Positions 34,927-42,665 of a stretch of 64,000 bases of DNA are shown piece after piece. Within the stretch, counting starts at the first letter, position 1. Every line of letters begins with the position of its first letter. The notes below the pieces were generated by a model. The model had not been told where the DNA came from. It ran no database searches and was given only the letters and a program-made list of their open reading frames with translations. The translations under genes and the position numbers were made by a program. This DNA is from DATMNI01 sp035570275 (GTDB lineage: Bacteria > Acidobacteriota > Terriglobia > Bryobacterales > Bryobacteraceae), in contig DATMNI010000377.1 in the NCBI GenBank assembly GCA_035570275.1, positions 8,842-72,841 of the forward strand, in the 5' to 3' direction.

Positions 34927-36015
34927 ATGCGGAAAAGGCTTATGGTCTTGATTTCGCTGCTTCCGGCGCTTTGCGCCTCAGCCCTCTGTGCTGACGGTGC
35001 TTATGTAGGCGCGCAGGTTTGCGGGTCCTGTCATCAGGCCCAGTTCAAGGGACAATCGGGCAGTGGCCACGCTCAGGCGCTGCATCGGGCAACAGAGCAT
35101 GAGCTGGCGGCCAGATTCACCCCTTCCGCGCCTCTCTTGCGGCCCCCCAATTTCCATTTTCGGTTTGAGCGCACGCCGCACGGGATCCAGGTGCGAGCCG
35201 ACGATTCCAAATACCTTACGAGATTGTCTGTCGATTGGGCTTTCGGCGCCGGCGCTCACGCCGTGACGTTCGTCGGCAAAGCCAGCGACGACCTTTACAT
35301 CGAGCACTCCTTTTCGTACTATGCCGATTCACAAACCTTCGACATCACGCCACAGCACGAAAATCTCCCAGCCGAGACACTGCACCAGGCCATGGGCCAG
35401 GCTTTCAAGATCCAAGGTCCCGGCCCTACCATTCAAGACTGCTTTCAATGCCATTCGACAGGCCCCGTGTCGGTGTCCCCGAACCATGAAGTTCAAGTCA
35501 CCGAACCCGGCGTGCGCTGCGAGGTTTGCCACGGACCCGGGAACGCCCACCTGCTGGCGGTCCGCCAGGGCAATCTGACGCGGGCGAGGAAGCTGATCCA
35601 AACCCCGAAAGCACTCTCAGCAGGCGAACTGAATCGATTGTGTGGAACCTGTCATCGTTTCCCGAACGGAGATCCGCGAACCATAGATTGGACCGATCCG
35701 TGGAACGCGCGTCATCAACCCCCTTATTTCCAGCAAAGCCAGTGCTTTCTGAAAAGCGGCGGTGCGTTGTCTTGTCTGACATGTCATAACCCGCATGAAG
35801 GACTTCGCCGGAACGACGCGGGCCACTACAGTCGAATATGCGCCAGCTGTCATGGCCGGAACGCGCTTTCGCCCAAGGAGATCTGCAAGAAGCAGGAGTC
35901 CCCGGATTGCACCCGCTGTCATATGCCGGCTGTGGAGGTAACTTCGCACTTAACATTCAAGAATCATTGGATAGGAGTGTATCTGAATGGGACAACGCTG
36001 AAGCCTTTACGATAA
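34927..36015 (+). CDS. Seven-haem exported c-type cytochrome
   Basis: 362 aa. Signal peptide ending about CASALCADG. Seven CxxCH motifs: CGSCH, CFQCH, CEVCH, CGTCH, CLTCH, CASCH, CTRCH. A haem-free beta-rich block of about 110 residues lies between the first and second haem (about 45-165: FRFERTPHGIQVRADDSK, AVTFVGKASDDLYIEHSF). The layout resembles the cytochrome c554/nitrite-reductase-related proteins of soil Acidobacteria; the function is not known. It may be an outer or periplasmic electron carrier. Confidence 0.88.
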   Translation: MRKRLMVLISLLPALCASALCADGAYVGAQVCGSCHQAQFKGQSGSGHAQALHRATEHELAARFTPSAPLLRPPNFHFRFERTPHGIQVRADDSKYLTRLSVDWAFGAGAHAVTFVGKASDDLYIEHSFSYYADSQTFDITPQHENLPAETLHQAMGQAFKIQGPGPTIQDCFQCHSTGPVSVSPNHEVQVTEPGVRCEVCHGPGNAHLLAVRQGNLTRARKLIQTPKALSAGELNRLCGTCHRFPNGDPRTIDWTDPWNARHQPPYFQQSQCFLKSGGALSCLTCHNPHEGLRRNDAGHYSRICASCHGRNALSPKEICKKQESPDCTRCHMPAVEVTSHLTFKNHWIGVYLNGTTLKPLR

Positions 36016-36187
36016 CCAATGATCCATTACGGGATTGTGGGCCAGATGGCGGATGTGGAGTCCCTGACCCGGGAGGCACGAAATCGGCTCACCAGCGGGC
36101 AACGGCGTAGTGCCAGTCTTCGATAGCCTGGCGATGGATCACACGAGACGAGTTGTTGTATCAGACCGCCGATGAGACACAGATGCG

Positions 36188-36910
36188 TCATCGTCCGAAT
36201 GCCCACGCCACCATCAGCGGGAACTCCTCTCGCCAGAATGCGCCACCGTGCAACCCAGCTCGCTCATTCATGACGACATCCACATCTGCATCGCGCAGCG
36301 CGTCCGCCCACCTCCTGGCGTTCTCGAGGAAGAACGACTCCTGTGTGCCAGCGACAAGGTATGTGCGCGGAAGCGGACTCGGCATAACGCCAGGCGGCTT
36401 GTAACCGCCGCCAGGCGAGGCGCACAAGACCGCACCGTAGACATGTGGATGCCGAAGCCCAAGAGCGAGTGCCAGCTCTCCACCCGCCGAGACGCCGAAC
36501 ACTGCGGTACGTTCAGTGGGCAGCGCCACGCCAAACCGCGACTCCGTCCATCGGCGAACGTCCTCGACGAAGAACTTCTCGTGTGCCGCGAACCGCTCCG
36601 GCTCAAAGCCCGGTGAGTACTCATGGAGCCGCAGCGTCTCATCGGTCAGCCCATGTACACCGACGATCATTGTGGACGGTACGTCGGCCTTCTCGAGCAA
36701 CGGGCCCCACTTCGAGATTCCCTGACCGTCACCGGCGAAGACGATTGCTTCGGGTGGGTCGGGTGGAACGTACACCGTGACCTGCCTTCCACCGTCGTAC
36801 TCGAACATCTCGGCGACAAACTCTCTCGAGACTGCGCCGGTGGGCTTGGCGGGCGCTCCGTCGGACTCAGTTAGCTTGCGGTTGAGGTGATTGCGTGCTT
36901 GCTTCTTCAT
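36188..36910 (-). CDS. Putative esterase, alpha/beta hydrolase (Fes/esterase D type)
   Basis: 240 aa from ATG at 36910, preceded by AAGGCAAGG; the frame is open 72 bases further upstream. Nucleophile elbow FGVSAGGELAL (GxSxG), preceded by VTVYVPPDPPEAIVFAGDG and VGVHGLTDE. The C-terminal His is in GLHGGAF. No signal peptide at this start. Enterochelin-esterase-like hydrolases cleave ester bonds in small molecules; the substrate is unknown. A pair of direct repeats lies in its upstream region (36969-37038). Confidence 0.82.
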   Translation of the reverse strand: MKKQARNHLNRKLTESDGAPAKPTGAVSREFVAEMFEYDGGRQVTVYVPPDPPEAIVFAGDGQGISKWGPLLEKADVPSTMIVGVHGLTDETLRLHEYSPGFEPERFAAHEKFFVEDVRRWTESRFGVALPTERTAVFGVSAGGELALALGLRHPHVYGAVLCASPGGGYKPPGVMPSPLPRTYLVAGTQESFFLENARRWADALRDADVDVVMNERAGLHGGAFWREEFPLMVAWAFGR

Positions 36911-37152
36911 GGCCTTGCCTTCAGTTATAGAACTTTGGAACTCCAACATATTGATTCCCGAAGAAGATGGTGACACCAACAATTTGCCATTGGCGATACC
37001 GTAGTTTACGATAGATCATTGGTGACGCCAACGATCTGACTGGAATATATCGCTCTTCCGAGCGGTTCGTCGACCTCCGCCCCACGAAAGGTGCAGGCTG
37101 GGCGGCATCTTGTGTCCCCATCGGTTTCTTAGAAAGCGAAGTGAGAACTACC

Positions 37153-37404
37153 ATGGCGAGAGTGCATGTTTTAAGAGGCCAGGACCGCGTCTTCGGCTTT
37201 ACGCTCGATGAGCAAGGGACGAACCTGCCGCGGCAATATGGCCCTTGGACCACCTTCAAGACGATAGATCTGCACCACGACGAACCCGATCAAGGCGTTG
37301 ATGTGCGTGTTTGCTTGGACGACATCAGCAAGCATTGGTTTTACTTGATCGCTGCCCATAAGCGCATTCACCCACCTTGCGGTTGCGTAGAGTGCCGGTC
37401 ATGA
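37153..37404 (+). CDS. Small conserved-looking protein of unknown function, coupled to patatin gene
   Basis: 83 aa from ATG at 37153 (GTG at 37141 also possible). Reads MARVHVLRGQDRVFGFTLDE, then a short acidic region and DDISKHWFYLIAAHKRI. Codon use and composition look coding, and I recall similar 70-residue proteins in related genomes without a known function. The C-terminus (PPCGCVECRS) is Cys-rich and may be a late addition. Its stop overlaps the patatin ATG as ATGA, so the two are translationally coupled. Confidence 0.6.
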   Translation: MARVHVLRGQDRVFGFTLDEQGTNLPRQYGPWTTFKTIDLHHDEPDQGVDVRVCLDDISKHWFYLIAAHKRIHPPCGCVECRS

Positions 37405-38300
37405 GCGAGCGCGCGTTGGTTCTTGGTGGTGGCGGAGCGTCAGGCAATGCCTGGGTGATCGGCGTCATCACCGGCCTGTTTGACGCCGGGTTGGATGTGA
37501 CCCAGGCCGATCTGATCATCGGGACGTCGGCCGGATCGACGGTGGCGGCTCAGATGACCAGCACGACCCGACCGACCGAACTGCTTGCCGCCATCCTTGC
37601 CGCTGTGCCCCAGCCACGGACGGGTCCGGCCGGATCCGACGCTGGACGTGTTCCTATTGGGCCGGCGGCGAACCATATGGAGAAGACAGGCGCGATCATC
37701 GCCGCCGCTACGGATGCGGCCGACATGCGCCGCAGAATGGGTGCGGCGGCGCTCGAAATGGATGCGGCGTCGGACGGCTCTGCGCAAGCGCAGTGGCGCG
37801 CCACGGTCGCCGCTCGGCTGCCCAGCCAGCGCTGGCCGCAACAACCGATGCTCATCGTGGCTGTCGATGCCCATACCGGTGAACCGGTCGTCTTCGACCA
37901 TCACAGCGGAGTCGAACTGGCGGACGCCGTCGCCGCCAGTTGCGCCAATGGCTTCGGCGTCCCTCCCTACACTATCGGCGAGCGCCGCTACATCGACGGC
38001 GGCTACCGAGCCAACGAGAACGCCGATCTGGCAGCCGGATACGCGCGGGTGCTGGTACTGTCACCACTCGGCGGCAGATCACGGCACCCGTTGGACTGGG
38101 GCACCCATCTCGCAGCGCAGGCCGACGAACTACGCGCACGCGGCAGCAGGGTCGAAACCATATTCCCGGATAGCAACTCTCAAAACGCACTCGGCGTTGG
38201 CGTCAATATGATGGATCCGTCGAGGCGTCCGGCCGCCGCTAGAGCCGGTTACGACCGAGGCAGAGCCCTTGCCGGGCAGCTCACCGAATTCTGGCGCTGA
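37401..38300 (+). CDS. Patatin-like phospholipase
   Basis: 299 aa from ATG at 37401. Oxyanion motif GGGGASG (9-15), nucleophile Ser43 in GTSAGS, and the catalytic Asp in the DGGY motif (RRYIDGGYRANEN). This is the Ser-Asp dyad of patatin/RssA-type lipid acyl hydrolases. No signal peptide or membrane helix, so cytoplasmic or injected. A gene-decay region follows directly. Confidence 0.9.
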   Translation: MSERALVLGGGGASGNAWVIGVITGLFDAGLDVTQADLIIGTSAGSTVAAQMTSTTRPTELLAAILAAVPQPRTGPAGSDAGRVPIGPAANHMEKTGAIIAAATDAADMRRRMGAAALEMDAASDGSAQAQWRATVAARLPSQRWPQQPMLIVAVDAHTGEPVVFDHHSGVELADAVAASCANGFGVPPYTIGERRYIDGGYRANENADLAAGYARVLVLSPLGGRSRHPLDWGTHLAAQADELRARGSRVETIFPDSNSQNALGVGVNMMDPSRRPAAARAGYDRGRALAGQLTEFWR

Positions 38301-38344
38301 CGCCTGCGAAACCAGTCGACTCGGTAGGCGTGACGATACTTGCT

Positions 38345-38483
38345 CATGCCTCGGATGGCCGGTGGGCGCGGTGTGGTGGTTGATGTTCGTGCCGATGATC
38401 GAATGCGCGCCGCGTCTGCGCCATTCACGATGGGCAAGTTCGCCCTTCGAGGGCTCGCGCAGAGCATAGCGCGCGAGCTTGCC
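38345..38483 (+). pseudogene. Short-chain dehydrogenase fragment
   Basis: About 30 residues match the active-site helix of SDR enzymes: FTMGKFALRGLAQSIARELA, where a Tyr/Phe-x3-Lys pattern and the helix sequence are characteristic. The N-terminal Rossmann part and the C-terminus are missing; the frame runs into unrelated sequence at 38484. Confidence 0.65.
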
Positions 38484-38499
38484 ACATGTTTGGATCAGG

Positions 38500-38736
38500 T
38501 GCCGAAGAAAAAATATCGGCGAGCAGCCAAAGAGACAGGTGCCCGGTGGACATCAAAATGCGAGACCTTCGATGGGCTTGTCGCATCGCGGCACCGTAGC
38601 CTTCGGCAATCCGTTCGCGCAGAATCTCGTGTTCGAACTCCGCAAAGACGGAGAACAAGCCGGCCATGGCGCGCCCCGTCGGCGTTGTCAGATCCATCGA
38701 AGCGAGCATCCGGCATCGGCTCTTAGCCACGGGCAT
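38500..38736 (-). pseudogene. Serine recombinase (resolvase/invertase) fragment
   Basis: The minus-strand segment at about 38695-38590 reads LTTPTGRAMAGLFSVFAEFE, then HEILRERIAEGYGA, the end of the resolvase catalytic domain and its E-helix. The N-terminal part with the catalytic Ser is absent, and the DNA-binding part is out of frame or lost. A relic of a mobile element. Confidence 0.75.
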
Positions 38737-38743
38737 CTGGCTT

Positions 38744-39304
38744 CTACGAATGCTTCGCGGTGTAGATCTTGTTACTCATCCGGTTCTGCTGTCCGTTGAC
38801 GTGCGTCCTCTCGCCCGGCGTCAGCCTGCCGCCATTGAGCGAGCGGTCTGTCCGCACTTCCTGGTTGGTGGCCGATTCGCCCTTCTCCGTGCGGGCCGCT
38901 TGTCCGGCGGTCATCCTGCCTGACGCGATCCCATTGGCGATCCGGTCCTGCTGGTTCTCGCGGCGTGAACCCACCCTGTTGTTGCCGTAGTGAGCGGTGG
39001 CGGCGTTGTGCTTGTCCTGGTAGATCTGCTTGCTCATCCGGTTCTGCTGTCCGTTGACAATCCTCTTTTCCTGACCGGTGAGCTTGCCGCCGTTGAGGGA
39101 GCGGTCCGCCCGCACTTCGTGGTTGATGGCCGCTTCCCTATTCTCTAGCCTGGCCGTCTCGCCTGCGGTGAGTTGGCCGGACTTCACGCCCTGGGCGACC
39201 CGGTCCTGTTGGTTCTCGCGCCGCAGCCCGGCCTCGGTGGTTTGTGCCATGGCGCCGGCCGCCAGAATGGAAGCCGCTACCGTGGAAAGAATTAAGCTTT
39301 TCAT
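38744..39304 (-). CDS. Exported protein with two 75-residue repeats, function unknown
   Basis: 186 aa. Signal peptide MKSLILSTVAASILAAGAMA. The mature part is two copies of a polar, Asn/Gln/Arg-rich repeat starting RRENQQDR and ending NRMSKQIYQDKHN / NRMSNKIYTAKHS. Each copy contains GQLTAGETARLE / GRMTAGQAARTE, RADRSLNGGKLT / RTDRSLNGGRLT and NGQQNRMS. No Cys and few hydrophobic residues, so probably helical and soluble in the periplasm. I recall similar proteins in related genomes, none characterised. Confidence 0.8.
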   Translation of the reverse strand: MKSLILSTVAASILAAGAMAQTTEAGLRRENQQDRVAQGVKSGQLTAGETARLENREAAINHEVRADRSLNGGKLTGQEKRIVNGQQNRMSKQIYQDKHNAATAHYGNNRVGSRRENQQDRIANGIASGRMTAGQAARTEKGESATNQEVRTDRSLNGGRLTPGERTHVNGQQNRMSNKIYTAKHS

Positions 39305-39484
39305 TTTTATCCTCCTCAGCGTCTCGGATTCGCCGAATCGCTTTACGACTGGATAAGCGCCAAATGCGGGAGGAAGTTCCTTAACGCGCCGTTAAAAGCG
39401 GTTCATGGTGACCGCGAGCTACGTGGCAAAGGCAGCACAGGTGAATCACGCGAGTGGATGGCAACAGTTCGCAACCGCGCGGAA

Positions 39485-39742
39485 CTACCGGGACCGGGTC
39501 CTCTCCATCACGGTCCGCAGGATACCGTTGATTCTGGTCGAGTAACCCTTGCCATACTGCATGAGCCAGTCGTAAACTTCCTTGTCGATGCGAACCGCCA
39601 CGAGCACCTTCGGAGCCCGGCGAAATTGCGCCAGTTGCTCGTCGGTCAGGGCAGGGATGTCCGAATAATCAATGCCGGAATCATCACCGGCAGCCTGCCG
39701 CTTCGCGATCCGGGATAAGACCGCCTTCTGTGCTTTACTCAC
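39485..39742 (-). CDS. brnA: BrnA-type antitoxin
   Basis: 85 aa from GTG at 39742, overlapping brnT by 8 bases; longer in-frame ATG starts at 39829 or 39823 would overlap brnT by about 90 bases. Family features: IDYSDIPALTDEQLAQFR and a C-terminal ribbon-helix-helix (VLVAVRIDKEVYDWLMQYG, YSTRINGILR). BrnA neutralises BrnT and represses the operon by binding DNA. Toxin first, antitoxin second, the normal order. Confidence 0.88.
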   Translation of the reverse strand: MSKAQKAVLSRIAKRQAAGDDSGIDYSDIPALTDEQLAQFRRAPKVLVAVRIDKEVYDWLMQYGKGYSTRINGILRTVMERTRSR

Positions 39743-40034
39743 CGGCTTGCTGAATATAGATTCGGCGCTCACGCTGGTTAGCTTCGCGGGCCGAGATGAT
39801 GCGGATGGTTTCTTCCTGGTCATTTTCATTCTCCATGCGATAGACGTGGACAACCAGCAGCACCGCGCCGGCTGCGGATCCTATGACGTGCCACCTCTGT
39901 TCGCCCGTCACGACGCGGTCCTTGCGAAAAACTGCATAGGGATCGTCGAAAACAAGCGCGGCGGTCTCGAACGTGAGGCCGTCGTGCTTCTGTTGGTTGA
40001 TCCGGTTCTTTTCACCGTCCCATTCGAACCGCAC
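39735..40034 (-). CDS. brnT: BrnT-type ribonuclease toxin
   Basis: 99 aa from GTG at 40034. Typical BrnT sequence: FEWDGEKNRINQQKHDG at the start, FDDPYAVFRKD, then the C-terminal RIISAREANQRERRIY with the Arg/Glu residues of the RelE-like active site. It cleaves RNA under stress. A palindrome and promoter lie directly upstream (40038-40074), suiting autoregulation by BrnTA. Confidence 0.92.
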   Translation of the reverse strand: MRFEWDGEKNRINQQKHDGLTFETAALVFDDPYAVFRKDRVVTGEQRWHVIGSAAGAVLLVVHVYRMENENDQEETIRIISAREANQRERRIYIQQAGE

Positions 40035-40037
40035 TGC

Positions 40038-40074
40038 TATACAAAATGTATAACACGAGGTGTGGAATGGTCAA
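40038..40074 (-). promoter_or_regulatory. brnTA promoter with overlapping operator
   Basis: On the minus strand TTGACC (40069-40074) and TATACA (40047-40052) are 16 bases apart. The -10 lies inside a perfect palindrome TATACAAAATGTATA (40038-40052) that ends 3 bases before the brnT GTG. Transcription should begin within about ten bases of the start codon, leaving almost no leader. Confidence 0.6.
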
Positions 40075-40191
40075 CCTCCGGAAACCGCGCCCGTCGATCT
40101 GAAAGCACCTCCGGCAATCATTCCTTTGGAACAGTTGACGAACCCGATCGGTGGCTTCGTCTGAATGAGGTCGCGACCCGGAGGGTCGCCG

Positions 40192-41595
40192 CTACTTCAC
40201 CGTGATCCAGACCGGCTGCGAAACCGCGCCGCCCGACTCCACGCGGAAGGCCTGCCTGCCCGCGGCAACATCTCCGGGCAACGCGCCGTTGATCTGCCGG
40301 TAACCCTGCCCATCCGGTTCGGCGATGGTCAGCGTGCGCAGCCGCCATTCCCCGGCCCAGAGCCGCACGTTTTGGCAGTCGCAGTTTTCGGGAAGCCCCA
40401 ACACCCAGCAACTCAGGTATCCCTCCTTGAGCCCTTCCCTGTGCCCCTCCACGGGACCCTCCATGGGCGCGCCCCGGGCATCGGCCCGTCGGATTTCCCC
40501 CGGCGTCCAAGTCAGCGAATCGAAAACGCCATGCACTACGATATCGCCGGCCACCGGCGGCACGTCCACCGGGATTCGCAGCGGCCGGCTGAAGGGGCTG
40601 TTTTTCAAACGGAGCCGGAGTGGAATCCACCCGGCGGCAGTCCCCGGCGGCAGCCGGAAATTCGCCAGATATAGACCGTTCTCCTGGCGGCCTAAATGCA
40701 CGGCGGGCGCGCCGAATTCGCCGGCCTCCAGGCACAGGTCATCCCGCGTCAGGTTTTCCGTGGAGCTTTTGAACCAGCACGAGATGTATTCGTCCCGCGT
40801 GGTCGCAAAGTTCTTGCCGCCGGTCGTGGCGTTGCTCGCCGATACCAACTCAGGCGCTGGAAGTTGCGGCCGGGCGGGCTCCGGTTCCCATTTCCGGTAG
40901 CAGGCTACCGACGCATTGATGGAGTCCACGGCGAACAATTCCACGCGCGCGAAGCCGGCGGCCCGGCACATCGCCAGCAGGCAGCCCACCGTCATCCCAA
41001 CCCAGTTATCCATCTGGCCGTTCAGCTCATCGGTCTCGTAAAACTCCATGGTGGGAATGTCGGCCACGTGCTCGCGCCACGCCGGGCCATCCGTCACGAA
41101 GGTTTCGATGATGGCCACATCCGTTGCCAGGCCGCAAACGATCTCCAGGCCCAGCACCGGGTGGCGTAGATGGTACAGCACGCCCAGGCAGAGCACGATG
41201 TCGAAGTTCCCCAGCCCGGCCGCCGGGAGTTCGAACAAATCCAGGTTGCGGTAGGCCGCCTTCGATCCCAGCAGGCGATGCATGCGCAAGTAGTTCGGAA
41301 TCTCCACCCGGTCCACCGATGTCACTTCGGCCCCGCGCCGTTCTGCTTCGAAGCTAAACCAGCCGTCCCAGGCGCCGATGTCGAGCACACGCTTGCCGTG
41401 AAGGTCGCCCGGGATGGGAAAGCGCAGCCAGCGTTCCCGCTGCCACTCCAAGCTCATTACCGCCGGGATCACGGAGCCGTCAGGCAGTGCAAAGCTGTGA
41501 TACCAGCCCTTTTGGGACAGTTCGGCGCTCAGGTCGTTCTGCTTTCTGCGCCGGTCTTTGAGGGATTGCGAACCGAGCGATTGGGACCCGTCCAC
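40192..41595 (-). CDS. SAM-dependent methyltransferase with duplicated C-terminal beta domain
   Basis: 467 aa from GTG at 41595, 5 bases after the previous stop. Residues about 20-245 are a class I methyltransferase related to DUF1698/CmoB-type enzymes: QKGWYHSFALPDG, VLDIGAWDGWFSFEAERRGA (SAM motif I), DIVLCLGVLYHLRHP. Residues about 280-467 hold two copies of a domain of about 85 residues, each with a Tyr-x-Ser-Cys-Trp motif (DEYISCWFKSS, EGYLSCWVLGL), an AGE motif (LEAGEFG, LWAGEWR) and a beta-rich end (PLRIPVDVP, PVWITVK). Substrate unknown; the added domains may bind glycan or protein. Confidence 0.8.
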   Translation of the reverse strand: MDGSQSLGSQSLKDRRRKQNDLSAELSQKGWYHSFALPDGSVIPAVMSLEWQRERWLRFPIPGDLHGKRVLDIGAWDGWFSFEAERRGAEVTSVDRVEIPNYLRMHRLLGSKAAYRNLDLFELPAAGLGNFDIVLCLGVLYHLRHPVLGLEIVCGLATDVAIIETFVTDGPAWREHVADIPTMEFYETDELNGQMDNWVGMTVGCLLAMCRAAGFARVELFAVDSINASVACYRKWEPEPARPQLPAPELVSASNATTGGKNFATTRDEYISCWFKSSTENLTRDDLCLEAGEFGAPAVHLGRQENGLYLANFRLPPGTAAGWIPLRLRLKNSPFSRPLRIPVDVPPVAGDIVVHGVFDSLTWTPGEIRRADARGAPMEGPVEGHREGLKEGYLSCWVLGLPENCDCQNVRLWAGEWRLRTLTIAEPDGQGYRQINGALPGDVAAGRQAFRVESGGAVSQPVWITVK

Positions 41596-41600
41596 ACCGC

Positions 41601-42476
41601 CTATTTTTGCACTTCCGCGTACAGCCAATCGCGAATGCGCAAATACCACTCCGCGCCCAAAGACTCCGGCGGCCCGGCCATGGCTTGGGATTCGTCGCGG
41701 CGTTTCCGGATCGCATCTGGCCCAGCCTGGCTGCGGTCCAGCGTGGCGGCGATCCCCATGTCCTGAATCGCATTCCGGCGAATCATACCGCGCACGGTTA
41801 GCGGATGGGCCTCGGGCATTTCCGGCTTGCCGCCAATATAGCCCGCCAGAACTCCCGCCGCGGATGCGTCCGCGGGCTCTTCCAGACGCGGCAGGCTGAC
41901 GGTTTCCGCGGTCCCGCGACTTGCAAGGATGGAATTGCCCGGCACGCGCGCCGGCGTGACGCGAATCTCCAGCGGCCGCACCAGAAAGTAGCCCACCTTC
42001 AACTGGACCTCCAGCCGGAACCGTGCCACTTCCGCGTCCGGCGGAATCCACACGTCCAGCAGATACACCCGCGCGGTCTGTTCCGGGATCTGCTCGTCGG
42101 GATCTGGTACGACTCCGAAATCCGGCAGGCGGCGGACCTCGGACAAGGCGTCCGGCACCCAGCCGTCTTTGGTCTTCGTGAAGCGTTCCTTATATAGCGC
42201 GACCCGGCAGGCGTTGACCGGGTTGGTGACCACATACAGGAAGTAGCTCATGCGCGGCGGAACCGAAACCACCACGTGAAACGAAGCCGACCCGTTGCGC
42301 GCCACGGCCGGAGACAGGACCTCGCGCGGCGATTCGGCGCGGTCGCTCTTGACGATGTTGCCGAACGGATCCACGCGTTGGAACTCGGAATAGAGTTCCA
42401 GGGATTGCGCCGGCAGCCCAGCGGCGGCGAACGCCAGCAGTAGCACGGACCTCCTGGTCTGTGTTGCCGGCCCCAC
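41601..42476 (-). CDS. Exported protein of unknown function
   Basis: 291 aa. Signal peptide (SVLLLAFAAAGLPAQ). The body is beta-rich, with FHVVVSVPPRMSYFLYVVT and YLLDVWIPPDAEVARFRLEV in the first 180 residues, then a helical tail (RNAIQDMGIAATLDRSQAG). No motif I recognise. Second-to-last gene of a four-gene operon; 6 bases after a 60-residue membrane peptide gene and 5 before the methyltransferase gene, so it probably works with them. Confidence 0.75.
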   Translation of the reverse strand: MGPATQTRRSVLLLAFAAAGLPAQSLELYSEFQRVDPFGNIVKSDRAESPREVLSPAVARNGSASFHVVVSVPPRMSYFLYVVTNPVNACRVALYKERFTKTKDGWVPDALSEVRRLPDFGVVPDPDEQIPEQTARVYLLDVWIPPDAEVARFRLEVQLKVGYFLVRPLEIRVTPARVPGNSILASRGTAETVSLPRLEEPADASAAGVLAGYIGGKPEMPEAHPLTVRGMIRRNAIQDMGIAATLDRSQAGPDAIRKRRDESQAMAGPPESLGAEWYLRIRDWLYAEVQK

Positions 42477-42482
42477 GATGAC

Positions 42483-42665
42483 CTACCGGTGTCCCAGGTA
42501 CATCAGCCAGCCGATTCCAAACAGGGCCACTAGAAAGCAGGCGAAGGTATACACGCCGTAGTTGAGGCGGTCGCGGTCGGTCCGTTTGGTCACCACGCCC
42601 AGCACCACCGACGTGAACAGCGAAAACAGAAACGCCGCCTCGAAATGCGAGAGGTTCATCTTCAT
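42483..42665 (-). CDS. Small membrane protein (60 aa), unknown
   Basis: Two hydrophobic helices (EAAFLFSLFTSVVLGVV and YTFACFLVALFGIGWLMYL) with a short loop of charged residues between them (TKRTDRDR). GGAGG lies 9 bases upstream of ATG at 42665, and the start overlaps the previous stop as TGATG. The strong ribosome site, coupling and composition support a real gene despite its size. Confidence 0.75.
   Translation of the reverse strand: MKMNLSHFEAAFLFSLFTSVVLGVVTKRTDRDRLNYGVYTFACFLVALFGIGWLMYLGHR

Noticed and set aside
37153..40034. A known anti-phage defence island
   Set aside because: A patatin and a BrnTA pair are present, but no cyclase, sensor, nuclease or helicase typical of CBASS, Avs or restriction systems was found. 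The pair is recorded as a hypothesis only.
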